A program made the position numbers and the translations under genes. A model generated the notes under the pieces. It did not search any database and was not told where the DNA came from. It saw nothing but the letters and a program-made list of their open reading frames with translations. 34,354 nucleotides of DNA from Flavobacteriaceae bacterium (GTDB lineage: Bacteria; Bacteroidota; Bacteroidia; Flavobacteriales; Flavobacteriaceae): NCBI GenBank assembly GCA_024743095.1, contig JANSXF010000048.1, positions 1 to 34,354 on the forward strand, read 5' to 3'. Positions 22,778-32,136 of this stretch are shown one piece after another. The first letter of the stretch is position 1; each line of letters begins with the position of its first letter.

Positions 22778-23395
22778 ATGCATATTGCTGTGGCAGGCAA
22801 CATCGGGGCCGGCAAAACTACGTTGACCAATTTACTTGCAAAACATTACAAGTGGGAGGCCCATTTTGAAGATGTGGTGGACAATCCTTATCTCGACGAT
22901 TTTTATACCCAGATGGAACGATGGAGCTTCAACCTTCAAATTTACTTTTTGAACAGCAGGTACCGTCAAATTTTAAAGATCAGGGAAAGTGGAAAAAGTG
23001 TGATCCAAGATAGGACCATATATGAAGACGCTCACATATTCGCCCCTAACCTCCATGCCATGGGACTAATGACGAATCGGGACTACGAAAACTACAAAGG
23101 GCTCTTTGAACTCATGGAATCCTTGGTGCAGCCACCGGATTTAATGATATACCTTCGCAGCTCCATCCCCAATTTGGTCAACCAAATACACAAGCGCGGG
23201 CGTGAATACGAAAACTCGATCTCCATTGACTACTTGAGCCGCCTGAACGAGCGCTACGAGGCTTGGGTGAACACCTACAAAAAGGGCAAATTGCTCATTT
23301 TTGATGTTGACAATCTTGATTTTGTGGACAATCCCGAGGATTTAGGGGAGGTTATCAACCGAATTGACGGGGAAATCCATGGATTGTTTGAATAA
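22778..23395 (+). CDS. Deoxynucleoside kinase family protein
   Basis: A 205-residue cytoplasmic kinase that phosphorylates deoxynucleosides (deoxyadenosine/deoxyguanosine type) in nucleotide salvage. The P-loop GNIGAGKTT is at 7-15, FEDVVDNPYLDDFY follows as the substrate-binding glutamate segment, DRT is at 78-80 (DRTIYEDAHIF) and the LID carries KRGREYE. These are the hallmarks of the dCK/dGK/TK2-type family rather than of thymidylate kinase. It is transcribed divergently from metK. A near-promoter (ATACTTTG) lies about 60 bases upstream, but it fits TAnnTTTG imperfectly. Confidence 0.93.
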   Translation: MHIAVAGNIGAGKTTLTNLLAKHYKWEAHFEDVVDNPYLDDFYTQMERWSFNLQIYFLNSRYRQILKIRESGKSVIQDRTIYEDAHIFAPNLHAMGLMTNRDYENYKGLFELMESLVQPPDLMIYLRSSIPNLVNQIHKRGREYENSISIDYLSRLNERYEAWVNTYKKGKLLIFDVDNLDFVDNPEDLGEVINRIDGEIHGLFE

Positions 23396-23500
23396 CAATT
23401 GCCCTACAGAATAGCAAGGCCGCTTTTCAATGTTCTTTTAAGACCGAATATTAGTTATCTTAGATGCAATAGCTCCTAGTAGCAAATCAACACGGACCAC

Positions 23501-24769
23501 ATGAAAAACCTTCGAACCATCCGGTACACCATATTTTTATTCGCCCTTTTTGTCCTTTTTGTGACCAATGCGCAAGAAATGGACAAGGCTTCCCCGGAAG
23601 ATGTGGGCATGTCCTCTGAGCGATTGGAAAGACTATCGCAAACCTTTCAGGGTTATATTGATGAAGAAAAGTTGCCCGGTGCCACTATTCTCGTAGCTAG
23701 AAAAGGCAAAATCGCCTATTTGAAATCATTTGGAAAGAACGATATCGAAGGTGATGTTCCCATGACCGATAGTTCCATCTTTAGGATTGCCTCCCAAACC
23801 AAGGCCATTGTAAGTGTCGGTGTTATGATACTTCAAGAACAGGGCCAGTTGTTGATCACAGATCCTGTTGGAAAATATATGCCCGCTTTTATGGAAACCA
23901 AGGTCGCCGTTGAAAAAGAAGACGGTTCCTACGAGATTGTGCCCGCCGAAAGGCCCATCACCATTCGCGATTTGCTCACCCATACCTCCGGGGTATCCTA
24001 TGGATATGGTATTGCAGGCGACCTATGGGGAAAGGCCAAAATCCAAGGCTGGTATTTTGCAGATCGGGACGAACCTATTCAAGCTACTGTAAACCGAATG
24101 GCAGACCTACCATTTGAATCGCAGCCGAGATCTAAATTTGTGTATGGATACAACACGGACATTCTTGGGGCTTTGATAGAAGTGGTATCCGATAAAACTT
24201 TAGATGTTTTCCTTAAAGAAAACATTCTTGATCCACTTGGAATGGAGGACACCTATTTTTACCTTCCCAAGAATAAAAGAGAACGTTTGGCCACGGTGTA
24301 TTCCGCAACGGAAAACGGATTGGAGCGCGCACCGAACCCTGGCGGCATGGTAGGCCAAGGAGCCTACATAGATGGGCCCAGAAAAAGCTTTTCAGGAGGC
24401 GCGGGCTTTTTGAGCACGGCCATGGACTACACCAGGTTCTTACAAATGATGCTCAATAAAGGGGTACTTAATGGCAAGCGCATCATTTCGCCAAAAACGG
24501 TAGAATTGATGACCACCGACCACCTTCCCTTTCCACTTGGCGAAGGCACGGGTTTTGGATTGGGCTTTTCCACGGTTGAAGATTTGGGCCTAAGGGGCGA
24601 ATTGGGTTCCGAAGGGGAGTTTGCATGGGGCGGTGCATACCATTCCACCTATTGGGTAGACCCCGAAGAAGAAATGACCGTTGTTTATTTCACCCAATTG
24701 ATTCCCGCCAACGAACTGGACGATCACGGAAAATTGCGTGCCCTGATCTACCAGGCCATCATCGATTAA
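23501..24769 (+). CDS. Serine hydrolase of the beta-lactamase class C / EstB-like family, secreted
   Basis: A 422-residue protein with an N-terminal signal peptide ending near VTNAQ (residue 25), so it is exported. The catalytic SxxK is Ser98-Gln-Thr-Lys101 (SQTK), HTSGVSYGYG follows at about 161, and YGYNTD (Tyr215) takes the place of the YxN motif, as is common in esterase-like members. The WGGAYHSTYWVDP segment replaces the third motif of true beta-lactamases. These features favour an esterase or peptidase with a penicillin-binding fold, not a resistance enzyme. It is 105 bases after the kinase gene on the same strand; no clear promoter is visible between. Confidence 0.9.
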   Translation: MKNLRTIRYTIFLFALFVLFVTNAQEMDKASPEDVGMSSERLERLSQTFQGYIDEEKLPGATILVARKGKIAYLKSFGKNDIEGDVPMTDSSIFRIASQTKAIVSVGVMILQEQGQLLITDPVGKYMPAFMETKVAVEKEDGSYEIVPAERPITIRDLLTHTSGVSYGYGIAGDLWGKAKIQGWYFADRDEPIQATVNRMADLPFESQPRSKFVYGYNTDILGALIEVVSDKTLDVFLKENILDPLGMEDTYFYLPKNKRERLATVYSATENGLERAPNPGGMVGQGAYIDGPRKSFSGGAGFLSTAMDYTRFLQMMLNKGVLNGKRIISPKTVELMTTDHLPFPLGEGTGFGLGFSTVEDLGLRGELGSEGEFAWGGAYHSTYWVDPEEEMTVVYFTQLIPANELDDHGKLRALIYQAIID

Positions 24770-24906
24770 AATTTACGCAGGTTTCCCTCAACCAGATGGC
24801 CCGTTCACTCATTGGCGGTTTATTTCGGTTTGTTTTCAAGGTAGTTTAGTATTGGGATCATCCCGCTACTATTAACTAAGGCTTCAAAGCCAAAAACTTG
24901 AAAATT

Positions 24907-25623
24907 ATGGAACCCAAAAAAAATCCACAACTCGATTTAAGACGAAACAGCCTGCTCTACTTTTTTGTTGGCATGACCTTGGTACTGCTCATGGCCTATT
25001 TGGCCTTGGAGTGGAAAACCTATTACTCAGATGATTCTTGGGACGTTGGCGTTTTACAAACTGACGAAGACCTAATCGAGAACGCCACCATTGTAAAAAT
25101 AAAACTACCAGACCCTCCCAAAACCAAAATCCAGACTCCCCCAAAAATCGAGATCAAGGATGATGACGAGAAGATAGAGGAAACCCTTATCGAATCAAAT
25201 GATGTGAATCAAGATACGGAAATCGCCAAAGTTGAAGATGTTGCTGTTGCCGAGGAAGACATTCCTGAAGAGATACCTTTTATCTTAATTGAAAACGCCC
25301 CTGTTTTTCCCGGCTGTGAGAATGAAAAAACCGAAAAGGACAAACGGGAATGCTTTCAGTCCCAAATGCTGAAGCACATTCGGAAAAATTTCCGTTACCC
25401 GGAAATGGCACAGGAAATGGGTCTTGAAGGCCGGGTTAGCGTTATGTTTACCGTACAAACAGATGGTAGCATCGGAAATGTTAGACTAAGGGGACCACAT
25501 GAAAGTCTGGAGTACGAAGCAGCGCGAATCATTTCCAAGTTGCCAAGATTGACGCCCGGAAAACAGCGCGGTACTGCGGTTAAGGTACCCTACTCCATTC
25601 CAATCACCTTTAAGTTGAATTAA
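24907..25623 (+). CDS. tonB: Energy transducer TonB
   Basis: A 238-residue TonB-type protein that carries proton-motive energy from the inner membrane to outer-membrane receptors. One membrane anchor lies near residues 16-36 (LLYFFVGMTLVLLMAYLALE), followed by a proline- and charge-rich periplasmic stretch (KLPDPPKTKIQTPPK) and the C-terminal TonB domain from about 145 (RYPEMAQEMGLEGRVSVMFT and the closing PYSIPITFKLN). The VFPGCENEK...RECF cysteine pair before the domain is typical of Bacteroidota TonB. I start at ATG 24907; an in-frame TTG lies 9 bases upstream. No exbBD genes are nearby. The 137 bases upstream hold two tiny inverted repeats and no clear promoter. Confidence 0.92.
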   Translation: MEPKKNPQLDLRRNSLLYFFVGMTLVLLMAYLALEWKTYYSDDSWDVGVLQTDEDLIENATIVKIKLPDPPKTKIQTPPKIEIKDDDEKIEETLIESNDVNQDTEIAKVEDVAVAEEDIPEEIPFILIENAPVFPGCENEKTEKDKRECFQSQMLKHIRKNFRYPEMAQEMGLEGRVSVMFTVQTDGSIGNVRLRGPHESLEYEAARIISKLPRLTPGKQRGTAVKVPYSIPITFKLN

Positions 25624-25632
25624 ATAAGGAAT

Positions 25633-26286
25633 ATGATGAAAACGTTTTGTACAATGTGCATATCATTTCTTATTATGATCAATGTACTAAATGCGCAAGA
25701 ATGTCTAAATGTTGATTATAAACTTAGAGGGTATTTTTATGTTGGGACAAGCCTAAGGGACACGATGGCTTTGGGAGGTCATTATCAAGACTCCAACGGA
25801 CCCAAAAAAGTAACACCTAGAATTGATACTATTTCAACTCCAGGTAAATTCCAAATCGTTGTAAAGTCAGATTCCCTAATTGGATTTTCCGATAAAGCAA
25901 AGGGATTTAAGGTCTTTATCATCAATAAATCCCAATCCACTGTTCAACTTCCCGCCCAAGATAGTAGACTTTATCTAACAAGACAGGTTTTTTATAAGAA
26001 CAAGTGGCAAGATATTGAATACCTGCCCAATAGTTGGTGCGGCAATAGTTACCATAGCGTTTTTATTAAACCTAATGAATTTTGGGATTTACAGGCACCA
26101 TGTCTCAATGGAAAGGTCAATACGAAATTCAGGTTCAAATTAAATGCCGACAATGGAATTGTCAAGAACCCCAATGATGTCATAAACTACTATTCCAATG
26201 AGTTTTGCGGAAGCTTCAACCCAAGCCAACTAGAAAAAGAAGAAGGACACGTACCTCAGGGAATTATGGATCCTTATGATCATTAA
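25633..26286 (+). CDS. Hypothetical secreted protein
   Basis: I do not recognise this 217-residue protein. It has a signal peptide (MMKTFCTMCISFLIMINVLN, then AQ), so it should be exported to the periplasm or surface. The mature part starts with Cys and contains several cysteines (in QECLNV, SWCGNS, APCLNG and EFCGSF), which could form disulfides. It looks beta-rich with few charged runs. It starts 9 bases after the tonB stop, so it is probably translated from the same mRNA, and it ends before a strong terminator. Its DNA seems more AT-rich than its neighbours, but I have not measured it. Function is unknown. Confidence 0.8.
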   Translation: MMKTFCTMCISFLIMINVLNAQECLNVDYKLRGYFYVGTSLRDTMALGGHYQDSNGPKKVTPRIDTISTPGKFQIVVKSDSLIGFSDKAKGFKVFIINKSQSTVQLPAQDSRLYLTRQVFYKNKWQDIEYLPNSWCGNSYHSVFIKPNEFWDLQAPCLNGKVNTKFRFKLNADNGIVKNPNDVINYYSNEFCGSFNPSQLEKEEGHVPQGIMDPYDH

Positions 26287-26302
26287 GTTTTGATCAATAC
26301 AA

Positions 26303-26334
26303 TAAAAAAACCACGCCAAATGGCGTGGTTTTTC
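26303..26334. terminator. Bidirectional terminator between the tonB unit and hppA
   Basis: AACCACGCCA and TGGCGTGGTT form a perfect 10-bp stem with a two-base spacer (so a slightly shorter stem in RNA), flanked by an A-run on the left and a T-run on the right. It serves the converging hypothetical gene and hppA. Confidence 0.92.
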
Positions 26335-26355
26335 CAGCTTTCAAAAAAGCGCGAG

Positions 26356-28758
26356 CTAATCCTTTGCCTCGGCACTCTTATATTCTTTTATTTTTTTCTC
26401 CAATTCTTCTTTGGAATCGGCCATGAGCTCTTTGGTTTGTTCAACCACCTCGCCACTTTCATTGGTACGCGATGTTACAATGGCCTTATATGCCCCGTCT
26501 GCAGTATTGCTGACCTCCACACGGATTTCTTTCTCTACGGCCTTGGATGCTTTCATTCCTTCTTCGGTAATGGTGATCATGGTGCCATCTTCTTTGGTGA
26601 TACCGACTCCATCTGCTGCCGAAAGACTTACCAAACTAGGTGCGATCACCAACGCAACTACGGACATTAATTTAAGCAAAATATTTAAAGAAGGGCCCGA
26701 AGTATCCTTAAAAGGATCTCCAACGGTATCCCCTACTACAGCGGCTTTATGGGCATCACTACCCTTGCGTCCTTCACTTTCGATAGTCTTTTTGGCATTG
26801 TCCCAAGCTCCACCTGCATTGGATTGAAAAATAGCCATAAGTACCCCGGCAGTGGTTACACCGGCCAAAAGTCCTCCCAACATCTCGGCACCACCTATAA
26901 ATCCAACGGCAACGGGGACCGCGATGGCCAACAATCCTGGCAACACCATCTCTTTTATGGATGCTTGTGTAGAAATCTCCACACATTTTTGATATTCTGC
27001 CTTACCATCTGCTGCTTCAAAAATGGCCAAATCCTCTTTACTGGCTTTGGAAAGGTCCGAATCATACTTGCGCATAACGGCCAAAGCTGCCTTCAACTCC
27101 GGGATATCCTTGAACTGACGACGCACTTCCTCTATCATGGACATCGCCGCCCTACCCACTGCATTCATGGAAAGTGCCGAGAATACAAATGGAAGCATAC
27201 CTCCAATCAATAGTCCGGCCATAATATCAGGACGGGAAACATCTATGGATTGTACTCCTGCAGTTTTCATAAAAGCTGCAAAAAGGGCCAATGCCGTTAA
27301 TGCTGCCGATGCAATGGCAAATCCTTTACCAATGGCCGCAGTAGTATTACCTACCGCATCCAATTTATCTGTTCTGTCCCGTACCTCCCCAGGAAGTTCT
27401 GCCATTTCTGCTATACCACCGGCATTGTCCGAAATGGGCCCGTAGGCATCAACCGCAAGCTGAATACCTGTATTGGCCAACATCCCCACCGCGGCGATAG
27501 CGATTCCATAAAGACCTGCAAAATGATGGGACACCAAAATTGCCGCGGCAATCAGAATAATAGGAATGGCCGTAGACATCATACCCACTCCCAGACCTGC
27601 AATGATATTTGTAGCGGAACCTGTATCCGATTGACGAACAATGGAATTTACAGGTTTTTTTCCTGTTCCTGTATAGTATTCGGTTACCTTACCTACCAAT
27701 AGACCAGCGACCAAGCCGGCAATAGTGGCCCAGAAAACGCCCATTGCGGTAAATTCTTTTCCGCCTTCCATCCAAGATTCGGGGAGCATTGCGTTAATGA
27801 TAAAATAAGATGCCACCAACATAAGCCCTGCAGAGCCAAACTCACCAACGTTCAAGGCCGTCTGTGGGTTTCCCCCATCCTTAACCCGAACAAAGAATGT
27901 TCCGATAATCGACATTATGATTCCCACAGCAGCCAATGCCAAGGGCAAGTATACTGCCCCTAAACCATCAAAAGCAGCCTGGAATTCTGGTAATCCGGCA
28001 AAAACCGCACCCAATACCATGGTACCAATAATGGATCCAACATAGGATTCGAAAAGGTCGGCCCCCATACCTGCCACATCCCCAACGTTGTCCCCAACGT
28101 TATCGGCAATGGTTGCAGGGTTCAATGGGTGATCCTCTGGTATCCCGGCCTCAACCTTACCTACCAAATCGGCACCAACATCGGCGGCTTTGGTATAAAT
28201 TCCTCCTCCCACACGGGCAAAAAGTGCTATGGATGATGCTCCAAGCGAGAAACCGGAAAGTACGTTCAACACTTCACCCAGTTCCCAGCCCTGTCCGCTG
28301 TAAATCATAAATAGACCGCTCAAACCAAGAACACCCAGACCAACAACACCCAGCCCCATAACGGCTCCACCGGCAAAAGCAACTTCAAGTGCCTTGCCCA
28401 AAGATGTTCTTGCCGCGTTGGTTGTCCTTACGTTCGCCTTGGTAGCAACCCGCATGCCGATAAAACCTGCCAGGGCGGAACATATGGCACCGACAATAAA
28501 GGAAACGGCCACCATGCCGTTGGATCCTGCTTCGCTATTTCCCTTAAAAAAGAGCAAAACGGCCACAGCAACTACAAAAATGCCAAGTATTTTATATTCA
28601 GCTTTTAAGAAAGACATTGCACCATCGGCAATGTTCTTTGCTATTCTTGCCATCTTGGCATCACCGACCTCTTGTTTTGAAATCCAAACGTTCTTAACGA
28701 ACACATACAGGAGGGCCAAGACACCAAATACTGGCAAAAATTTTACGATTAAATCCAT
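26356..28758 (-). CDS. hppA: Membrane-bound (proton- or sodium-pumping) pyrophosphatase, K+-dependent type
   Basis: This 800-residue polytopic protein hydrolyses pyrophosphate at the cytoplasmic face and pumps cations out. The catalytic [11 protein letters not shown] (Asp193, Asp197, Lys201, Glu203) and the [19 protein letters not shown] segment, split around GDVAGM, are the family signatures. At the K+-specificity site the sequence is [10 protein letters not shown] (Ala474), where K+-independent enzymes have lysine, so K+ dependence is expected. Whether H+ or Na+ is pumped cannot be settled by eye. The last membrane segment ends near residue 713 and an 85-residue charged tail follows; most family members stop there. 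It lies downstream of the soluble pyrophosphatase, separated by a terminator; I see no clear promoter in the 57 bases before it. Confidence 0.96.
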   Translation of the reverse strand: MDLIVKFLPVFGVLALLYVFVKNVWISKQEVGDAKMARIAKNIADGAMSFLKAEYKILGIFVVAVAVLLFFKGNSEAGSNGMVAVSFIVGAICSALAGFIGMRVATKANVRTTNAARTSLGKALEVAFAGGAVMGLGVVGLGVLGLSGLFMIYSGQGWELGEVLNVLSGFSLGASSIALFARVGGGIYTKAADVGADLVGKVEAGIPEDHPLNPATIADNVGDNVGDVAGMGADLFESYVGSIIGTMVLGAVFAGLPEFQAAFDGLGAVYLPLALAAVGIIMSIIGTFFVRVKDGGNPQTALNVGEFGSAGLMLVASYFIINAMLPESWMEGGKEFTAMGVFWATIAGLVAGLLVGKVTEYYTGTGKKPVNSIVRQSDTGSATNIIAGLGVGMMSTAIPIILIAAAILVSHHFAGLYGIAIAAVGMLANTGIQLAVDAYGPISDNAGGIAEMAELPGEVRDRTDKLDAVGNTTAAIGKGFAIASAALTALALFAAFMKTAGVQSIDVSRPDIMAGLLIGGMLPFVFSALSMNAVGRAAMSMIEEVRRQFKDIPELKAALAVMRKYDSDLSKASKEDLAIFEAADGKAEYQKCVEISTQASIKEMVLPGLLAIAVPVAVGFIGGAEMLGGLLAGVTTAGVLMAIFQSNAGGAWDNAKKTIESEGRKGSDAHKAAVVGDTVGDPFKDTSGPSLNILLKLMSVVALVIAPSLVSLSAADGVGITKEDGTMITITEEGMKASKAVEKEIRVEVSNTADGAYKAIVTSRTNESGEVVEQTKELMADSKEELEKKIKEYKSAEAKD

Positions 28759-28815
28759 AGGTTAGATTATTTAGAAATATTTAATGCCAGCTAATGTAGT
28801 AAAATACGAAGTAAT

Positions 28816-28855
28816 AAAAAAAATGCGCCTTTAATTATTAAAAGCGCATTTTTTT
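28816..28855 (-). terminator. Terminator after the soluble pyrophosphatase gene
   Basis: AAATGCGC and GCGCATTT pair, with TTTAA/TTAAA pairing inside the loop, flanked by A- and T-runs of seven or more. It sits between ppa (stop 28875) and hppA (start 28758), so the genes probably have separate promoters. Confidence 0.85.
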
Positions 28856-28874
28856 AAAGTTATTGTTATGTGAT

Positions 28875-29402
28875 TTATATAGTATAAGCACGTCTCTTTT
28901 TATGCTCACTATCTTCGTAGCGCTGAACGCATTCATGATAGATCTCTATGGCCTCATCAACATTTCCCCAACCACCGGTATCTACTTTCTTCTCTTCCAA
29001 ATCTTTGTACACTTGGAAGAAATGCTCGATCTCTTTTAACCGGTGTGGGTTCAATTCACTGATATCGTCCCTTTTGCTCCAGATAGGGTCAGAAACCGGA
29101 ACACAGATTATTTTCTCATCGGGTCCTTTTTCATCTGTCATATGGAACACCCCTACTGGCTTCACTTCCACAACGACCATAGGGTATGTTGGTTCAGTAC
29201 AAAGCACCAAAACATCCAATGGGTCGCCGTCCAAGGCCAAGGTCTCTGGAATGAAACCATAGTCTCCTGGATACATCATTGAAGAAAAAAGGGTTCTGTC
29301 AAATCGAATTTTGTTGAGGGTGAAATCGTATTCGTACTTGTTCCTGCTACCTTTTGGAATTTCCACAAGTACATCAAAGGTAATACGTGGTTTTTTAGAC
29401 AT
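28875..29402 (-). CDS. ppa: Inorganic pyrophosphatase, family I
   Basis: A 175-residue soluble enzyme that hydrolyses pyrophosphate to phosphate and so pulls PPi-releasing biosynthetic reactions forward. Family I signatures are VEIPKGSRNKYEYD near residues 13-26, YPGDYGFIPETLALDGDPLD (44-63, including the metal-binding aspartates 58, 60 and 63) and KEIEHFFQVYKDLE near 135. A candidate -7 box is about 25 bases upstream, and a terminator follows. ATG 29402 fits the family start. Confidence 0.95.
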   Translation of the reverse strand: MSKKPRITFDVLVEIPKGSRNKYEYDFTLNKIRFDRTLFSSMMYPGDYGFIPETLALDGDPLDVLVLCTEPTYPMVVVEVKPVGVFHMTDEKGPDEKIICVPVSDPIWSKRDDISELNPHRLKEIEHFFQVYKDLEEKKVDTGGWGNVDEAIEIYHECVQRYEDSEHKKRRAYTI

Positions 29403-29424
29403 GTCAGTGATATAATTTATGTTG

Positions 29425-29432
29425 CAAAAATA
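29425..29432 (-). promoter_or_regulatory. Candidate -7 element of ppa
   Basis: TATTTTTG on the minus strand fits TAnnTTTG at a suitable distance before the ppa start. No -33 TTTG at normal spacing is visible. Confidence 0.45.
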
Positions 29433-29479
29433 ACCAGTATTACTGGAATAGACCGCATAAATTGCAGGTTTCCTTTGAA

Positions 29480-31975
29480 TTAAAAATTAAACCCGAAGGT
29501 ACCGGTAATCCCAAATGCACGAGCATCCGGATTTTCTAGGTAATTGCCCCTAAAGTTGAAATCTATCCGAAGTATCTTAAAAATATTGCCCACACCAAAA
29601 GAGTATTCCCAATATACTTGGTCCTGGGGAGCCATTAACGGAATGTTCGTGGGAGCGCTCAAAGCAATGTTCTCTTCGGAAAGTTGACCCCATGCACCTC
29701 TTACGCCAACAATTTCCCGTAGATTGAGCTTTCGCAACAATGGAATGCGTGAAAACAAACGTCCGTTAAAATTGTGTTCCAAGTGTACCGTGGCATAGGT
29801 ATCCGTTACGAACTCATAGAAATCAAGATTGGGAAACACATTGTATAGTGAAAACAAGGTTTGATTGCCCGGAATCACGCTCAACAGCCCCAAAGGCACT
29901 GTTCCAAAGGTCTTTCCCAGTTCCACAGTGCTCGTTAACCTACCAAAGCCACCTATTTGCCATGGTTGTTGATAGGAAAACTGTATTTTTTCATAATCAA
30001 AATCACTTTCCAGAAAACCATCCACACCCTTGGTGTACTTTAGAACCAACGTACTGTAATCATCGTTGATGTTGGAGCGTTCCACTCCATAACCAATTGT
30101 CCGTTTGCCCGGGGTGTAGATCAATGTGGTGTTCAGGTCAAACTGTTTTATTTCCGATGAAATACCAGAAGGCGAACCTGGGTCTACATAATCCAGACTA
30201 AAAGCATCGGGCAGTGCAGAGCTCAAAGTACGGAAAGACCCGCCTACATCTATTCTGAAGTTTTTTACCGGCTCCATTTCAAAGTTGAGCGTCGAAAGAT
30301 TGATGCTGGTCAAACGATCATTGGAACCTACGGTCACCAAGGATGACGAGGCAATGCTCCTCCCCATTACATCGTTCGTACTGGTCAAACTAAGTCCAAG
30401 CTGTTCAATATCCCTTCGATTTCCCCCAGAAACGATCAAACGATTCTTGCGGTCGAGCAAAAACTTTCCAGAAACACCATATTTGAACTTTTTATCGGTA
30501 AAACCATAGGCCGTATAGCCCTCCAATCGCCATAGATCATTCTGGCCAAAATATGTTCGGGCACCGGCCCTTAATCGAATACCTTCTGCATCGTTATAAC
30601 CAAAGGTGCTGTAAATGTCCCCAATATCTATGTTCCACTTGTCGATTTCGACGTAACCCGACCCCAAAATGCTGACAATATCGTAGTAGGTACGGAACTT
30701 AGGTACTGTTTTTAAGGTATCCAATAGTTTAAAGATGCCAGACTCATCTTCGTTCAGACTCTCCAAACGGGCATTTTTCCAGAAAATGCTATCCTGCGAA
30801 AAAACCCGTGGGTCGTAGGGGTCGGAAACGGCCTTATAAAAATCTTCCGGCCTTGGATTGTCGAAATTATAATTATCAAAAACGGTGGTACGTTTTCCGT
30901 AGACACCACGAGACTCTTCTTTTTTAGAAAAGCTGAAATCGCTCAACATGTAATCACGTTTCAAGAGGAACACCGAATCGCTGACCACCTCAAAGTCTTG
31001 TTCAATATAAATCTCCTTCACCCAGTTGATGTTGGCGCTTTTTGTGACCTGCATGTTAATTTTTTTGATGGCGAAGGTGGTATCGTTTACCCAAAAGTCA
31101 CCTTTAAAGGTCAGCTCGTTCTTTCGACGTGGGTAGTAAATAATATTATAGCACCACTTATCATCGATATAGGTACTGTCGGACAGCACGTAATTATATA
31201 CATCTATCCCAGTTTTGGACAATGGACTGGTAAAGCTCTTATCAAAAAACTTTAGATAATTATTGTAGATATCGTAATCAGAATAGAGGTCTTCCACAAA
31301 AGCGGTTATCGCCTGATTCCCGCTAAAACCGGAGTTTTTATTGCCCAATACATCCTCCTTTTCCCTATCGAGCACATTATCGCCATACACTTTGGAGAAT
31401 GACTCGCTCAAGAACATGGGCAGATAGGTTTTTCCCGTGATTCGAGAAGTATCCAGGTCTTCGAACATAAATTCGAGCCCTTTGAATAATTTACTTTTGA
31501 TCAAAGCACTATCGATAGTGTTCAGGTCAAATTCGATTTTTTCGTATTTGTCATATTGGTACTGCTTGAACTTGCGCACACCGTTCTCCCTTTTCTTTGC
31601 CCAAATTTTTCGCAGAATATCTATGGCCGGGTTGTTCTTCTTAGATTGCTTTCCAGTATAAACCACCACTTCTTGAAGCTGCTCCGCAGATTCGGTCAGC
31701 ACAATTTCCATATTGTAATTTACCTTTTGCGCCAATGGAACCTCCTTGGTCTCATACCCGATAAAGGACACTTTGATGGCATCATAGGTCTGATCGGATT
31801 CCATATAAAACCGACCGTTGTCGTTGGTAATGGTTCCTTCGGAAGAGTTAACAAAAATGATGTTGGCAAAGGCGACGGGCATCCCGGTATCATCGGTGAC
31901 TATCCCTTCTATCTTGGTCTGGGCACTGCCACAAACTATAAAAAACAGAAAAAAAACAGAAAAGAATCCTTTCAT
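29480..31975 (-). CDS. DUF5686 outer-membrane protein with carboxypeptidase-regulatory-like domain
   Basis: An 831-residue exported protein. The signal peptide is MKGFFSVFFLFFIVCGSAQ. A carboxypeptidase-regulatory-like beta sandwich follows at about 20-100 (IEGIVTDDTGMPVAFANIIF), which is a common plug-side module of Bacteroidota outer-membrane proteins. The remainder matches my recollection of DUF5686 proteins: alternating beta strands and a terminal phenylalanine (GTFGFNF), as in outer-membrane barrels. I start at ATG 31975, not the in-frame TTG at 32026, because the signal peptide begins there. Function is unknown. It lies on the same strand between ppa and pdhB, and I see no operon link; a weak hairpin separates it from pdhB. 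Confidence 0.88.
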   Translation of the reverse strand: MKGFFSVFFLFFIVCGSAQTKIEGIVTDDTGMPVAFANIIFVNSSEGTITNDNGRFYMESDQTYDAIKVSFIGYETKEVPLAQKVNYNMEIVLTESAEQLQEVVVYTGKQSKKNNPAIDILRKIWAKKRENGVRKFKQYQYDKYEKIEFDLNTIDSALIKSKLFKGLEFMFEDLDTSRITGKTYLPMFLSESFSKVYGDNVLDREKEDVLGNKNSGFSGNQAITAFVEDLYSDYDIYNNYLKFFDKSFTSPLSKTGIDVYNYVLSDSTYIDDKWCYNIIYYPRRKNELTFKGDFWVNDTTFAIKKINMQVTKSANINWVKEIYIEQDFEVVSDSVFLLKRDYMLSDFSFSKKEESRGVYGKRTTVFDNYNFDNPRPEDFYKAVSDPYDPRVFSQDSIFWKNARLESLNEDESGIFKLLDTLKTVPKFRTYYDIVSILGSGYVEIDKWNIDIGDIYSTFGYNDAEGIRLRAGARTYFGQNDLWRLEGYTAYGFTDKKFKYGVSGKFLLDRKNRLIVSGGNRRDIEQLGLSLTSTNDVMGRSIASSSLVTVGSNDRLTSINLSTLNFEMEPVKNFRIDVGGSFRTLSSALPDAFSLDYVDPGSPSGISSEIKQFDLNTTLIYTPGKRTIGYGVERSNINDDYSTLVLKYTKGVDGFLESDFDYEKIQFSYQQPWQIGGFGRLTSTVELGKTFGTVPLGLLSVIPGNQTLFSLYNVFPNLDFYEFVTDTYATVHLEHNFNGRLFSRIPLLRKLNLREIVGVRGAWGQLSEENIALSAPTNIPLMAPQDQVYWEYSFGVGNIFKILRIDFNFRGNYLENPDARAFGITGTFGFNF

Positions 31976-32086
31976 AGGCAGGTATGTGGGGGATTGGGGA
32001 AAAGCACAACGGCAAATTCCATTCAACTTAGGTCAAATTTGGTTCAAAGTAATTTCTAATCAAAAAAATGTTCCCTAAATAATATA

Positions 32087-32111
32087 GCCCCGTCAACAAA
32101 ATTGACGGGGC
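32087..32111 (-). terminator. Terminator-like hairpin after pdhB
   Basis: GCCCCGTCAA and TTGACGGGGC form a perfect 10-bp stem around a five-base loop just past the pdhB stop. On the minus strand it is followed by a TATATTATTT stretch, a broken U-run, so termination may be partial. Confidence 0.7.
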
Positions 32112-32136
32112 TAATATACCTTAAAAAATGTTTGTA

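Noticed and set aside
23501..24769. Antibiotic-resistance beta-lactamase
   Set aside because: The YGYN and WGG motifs fit esterase-like relatives; the SxxK motif alone does not show resistance.
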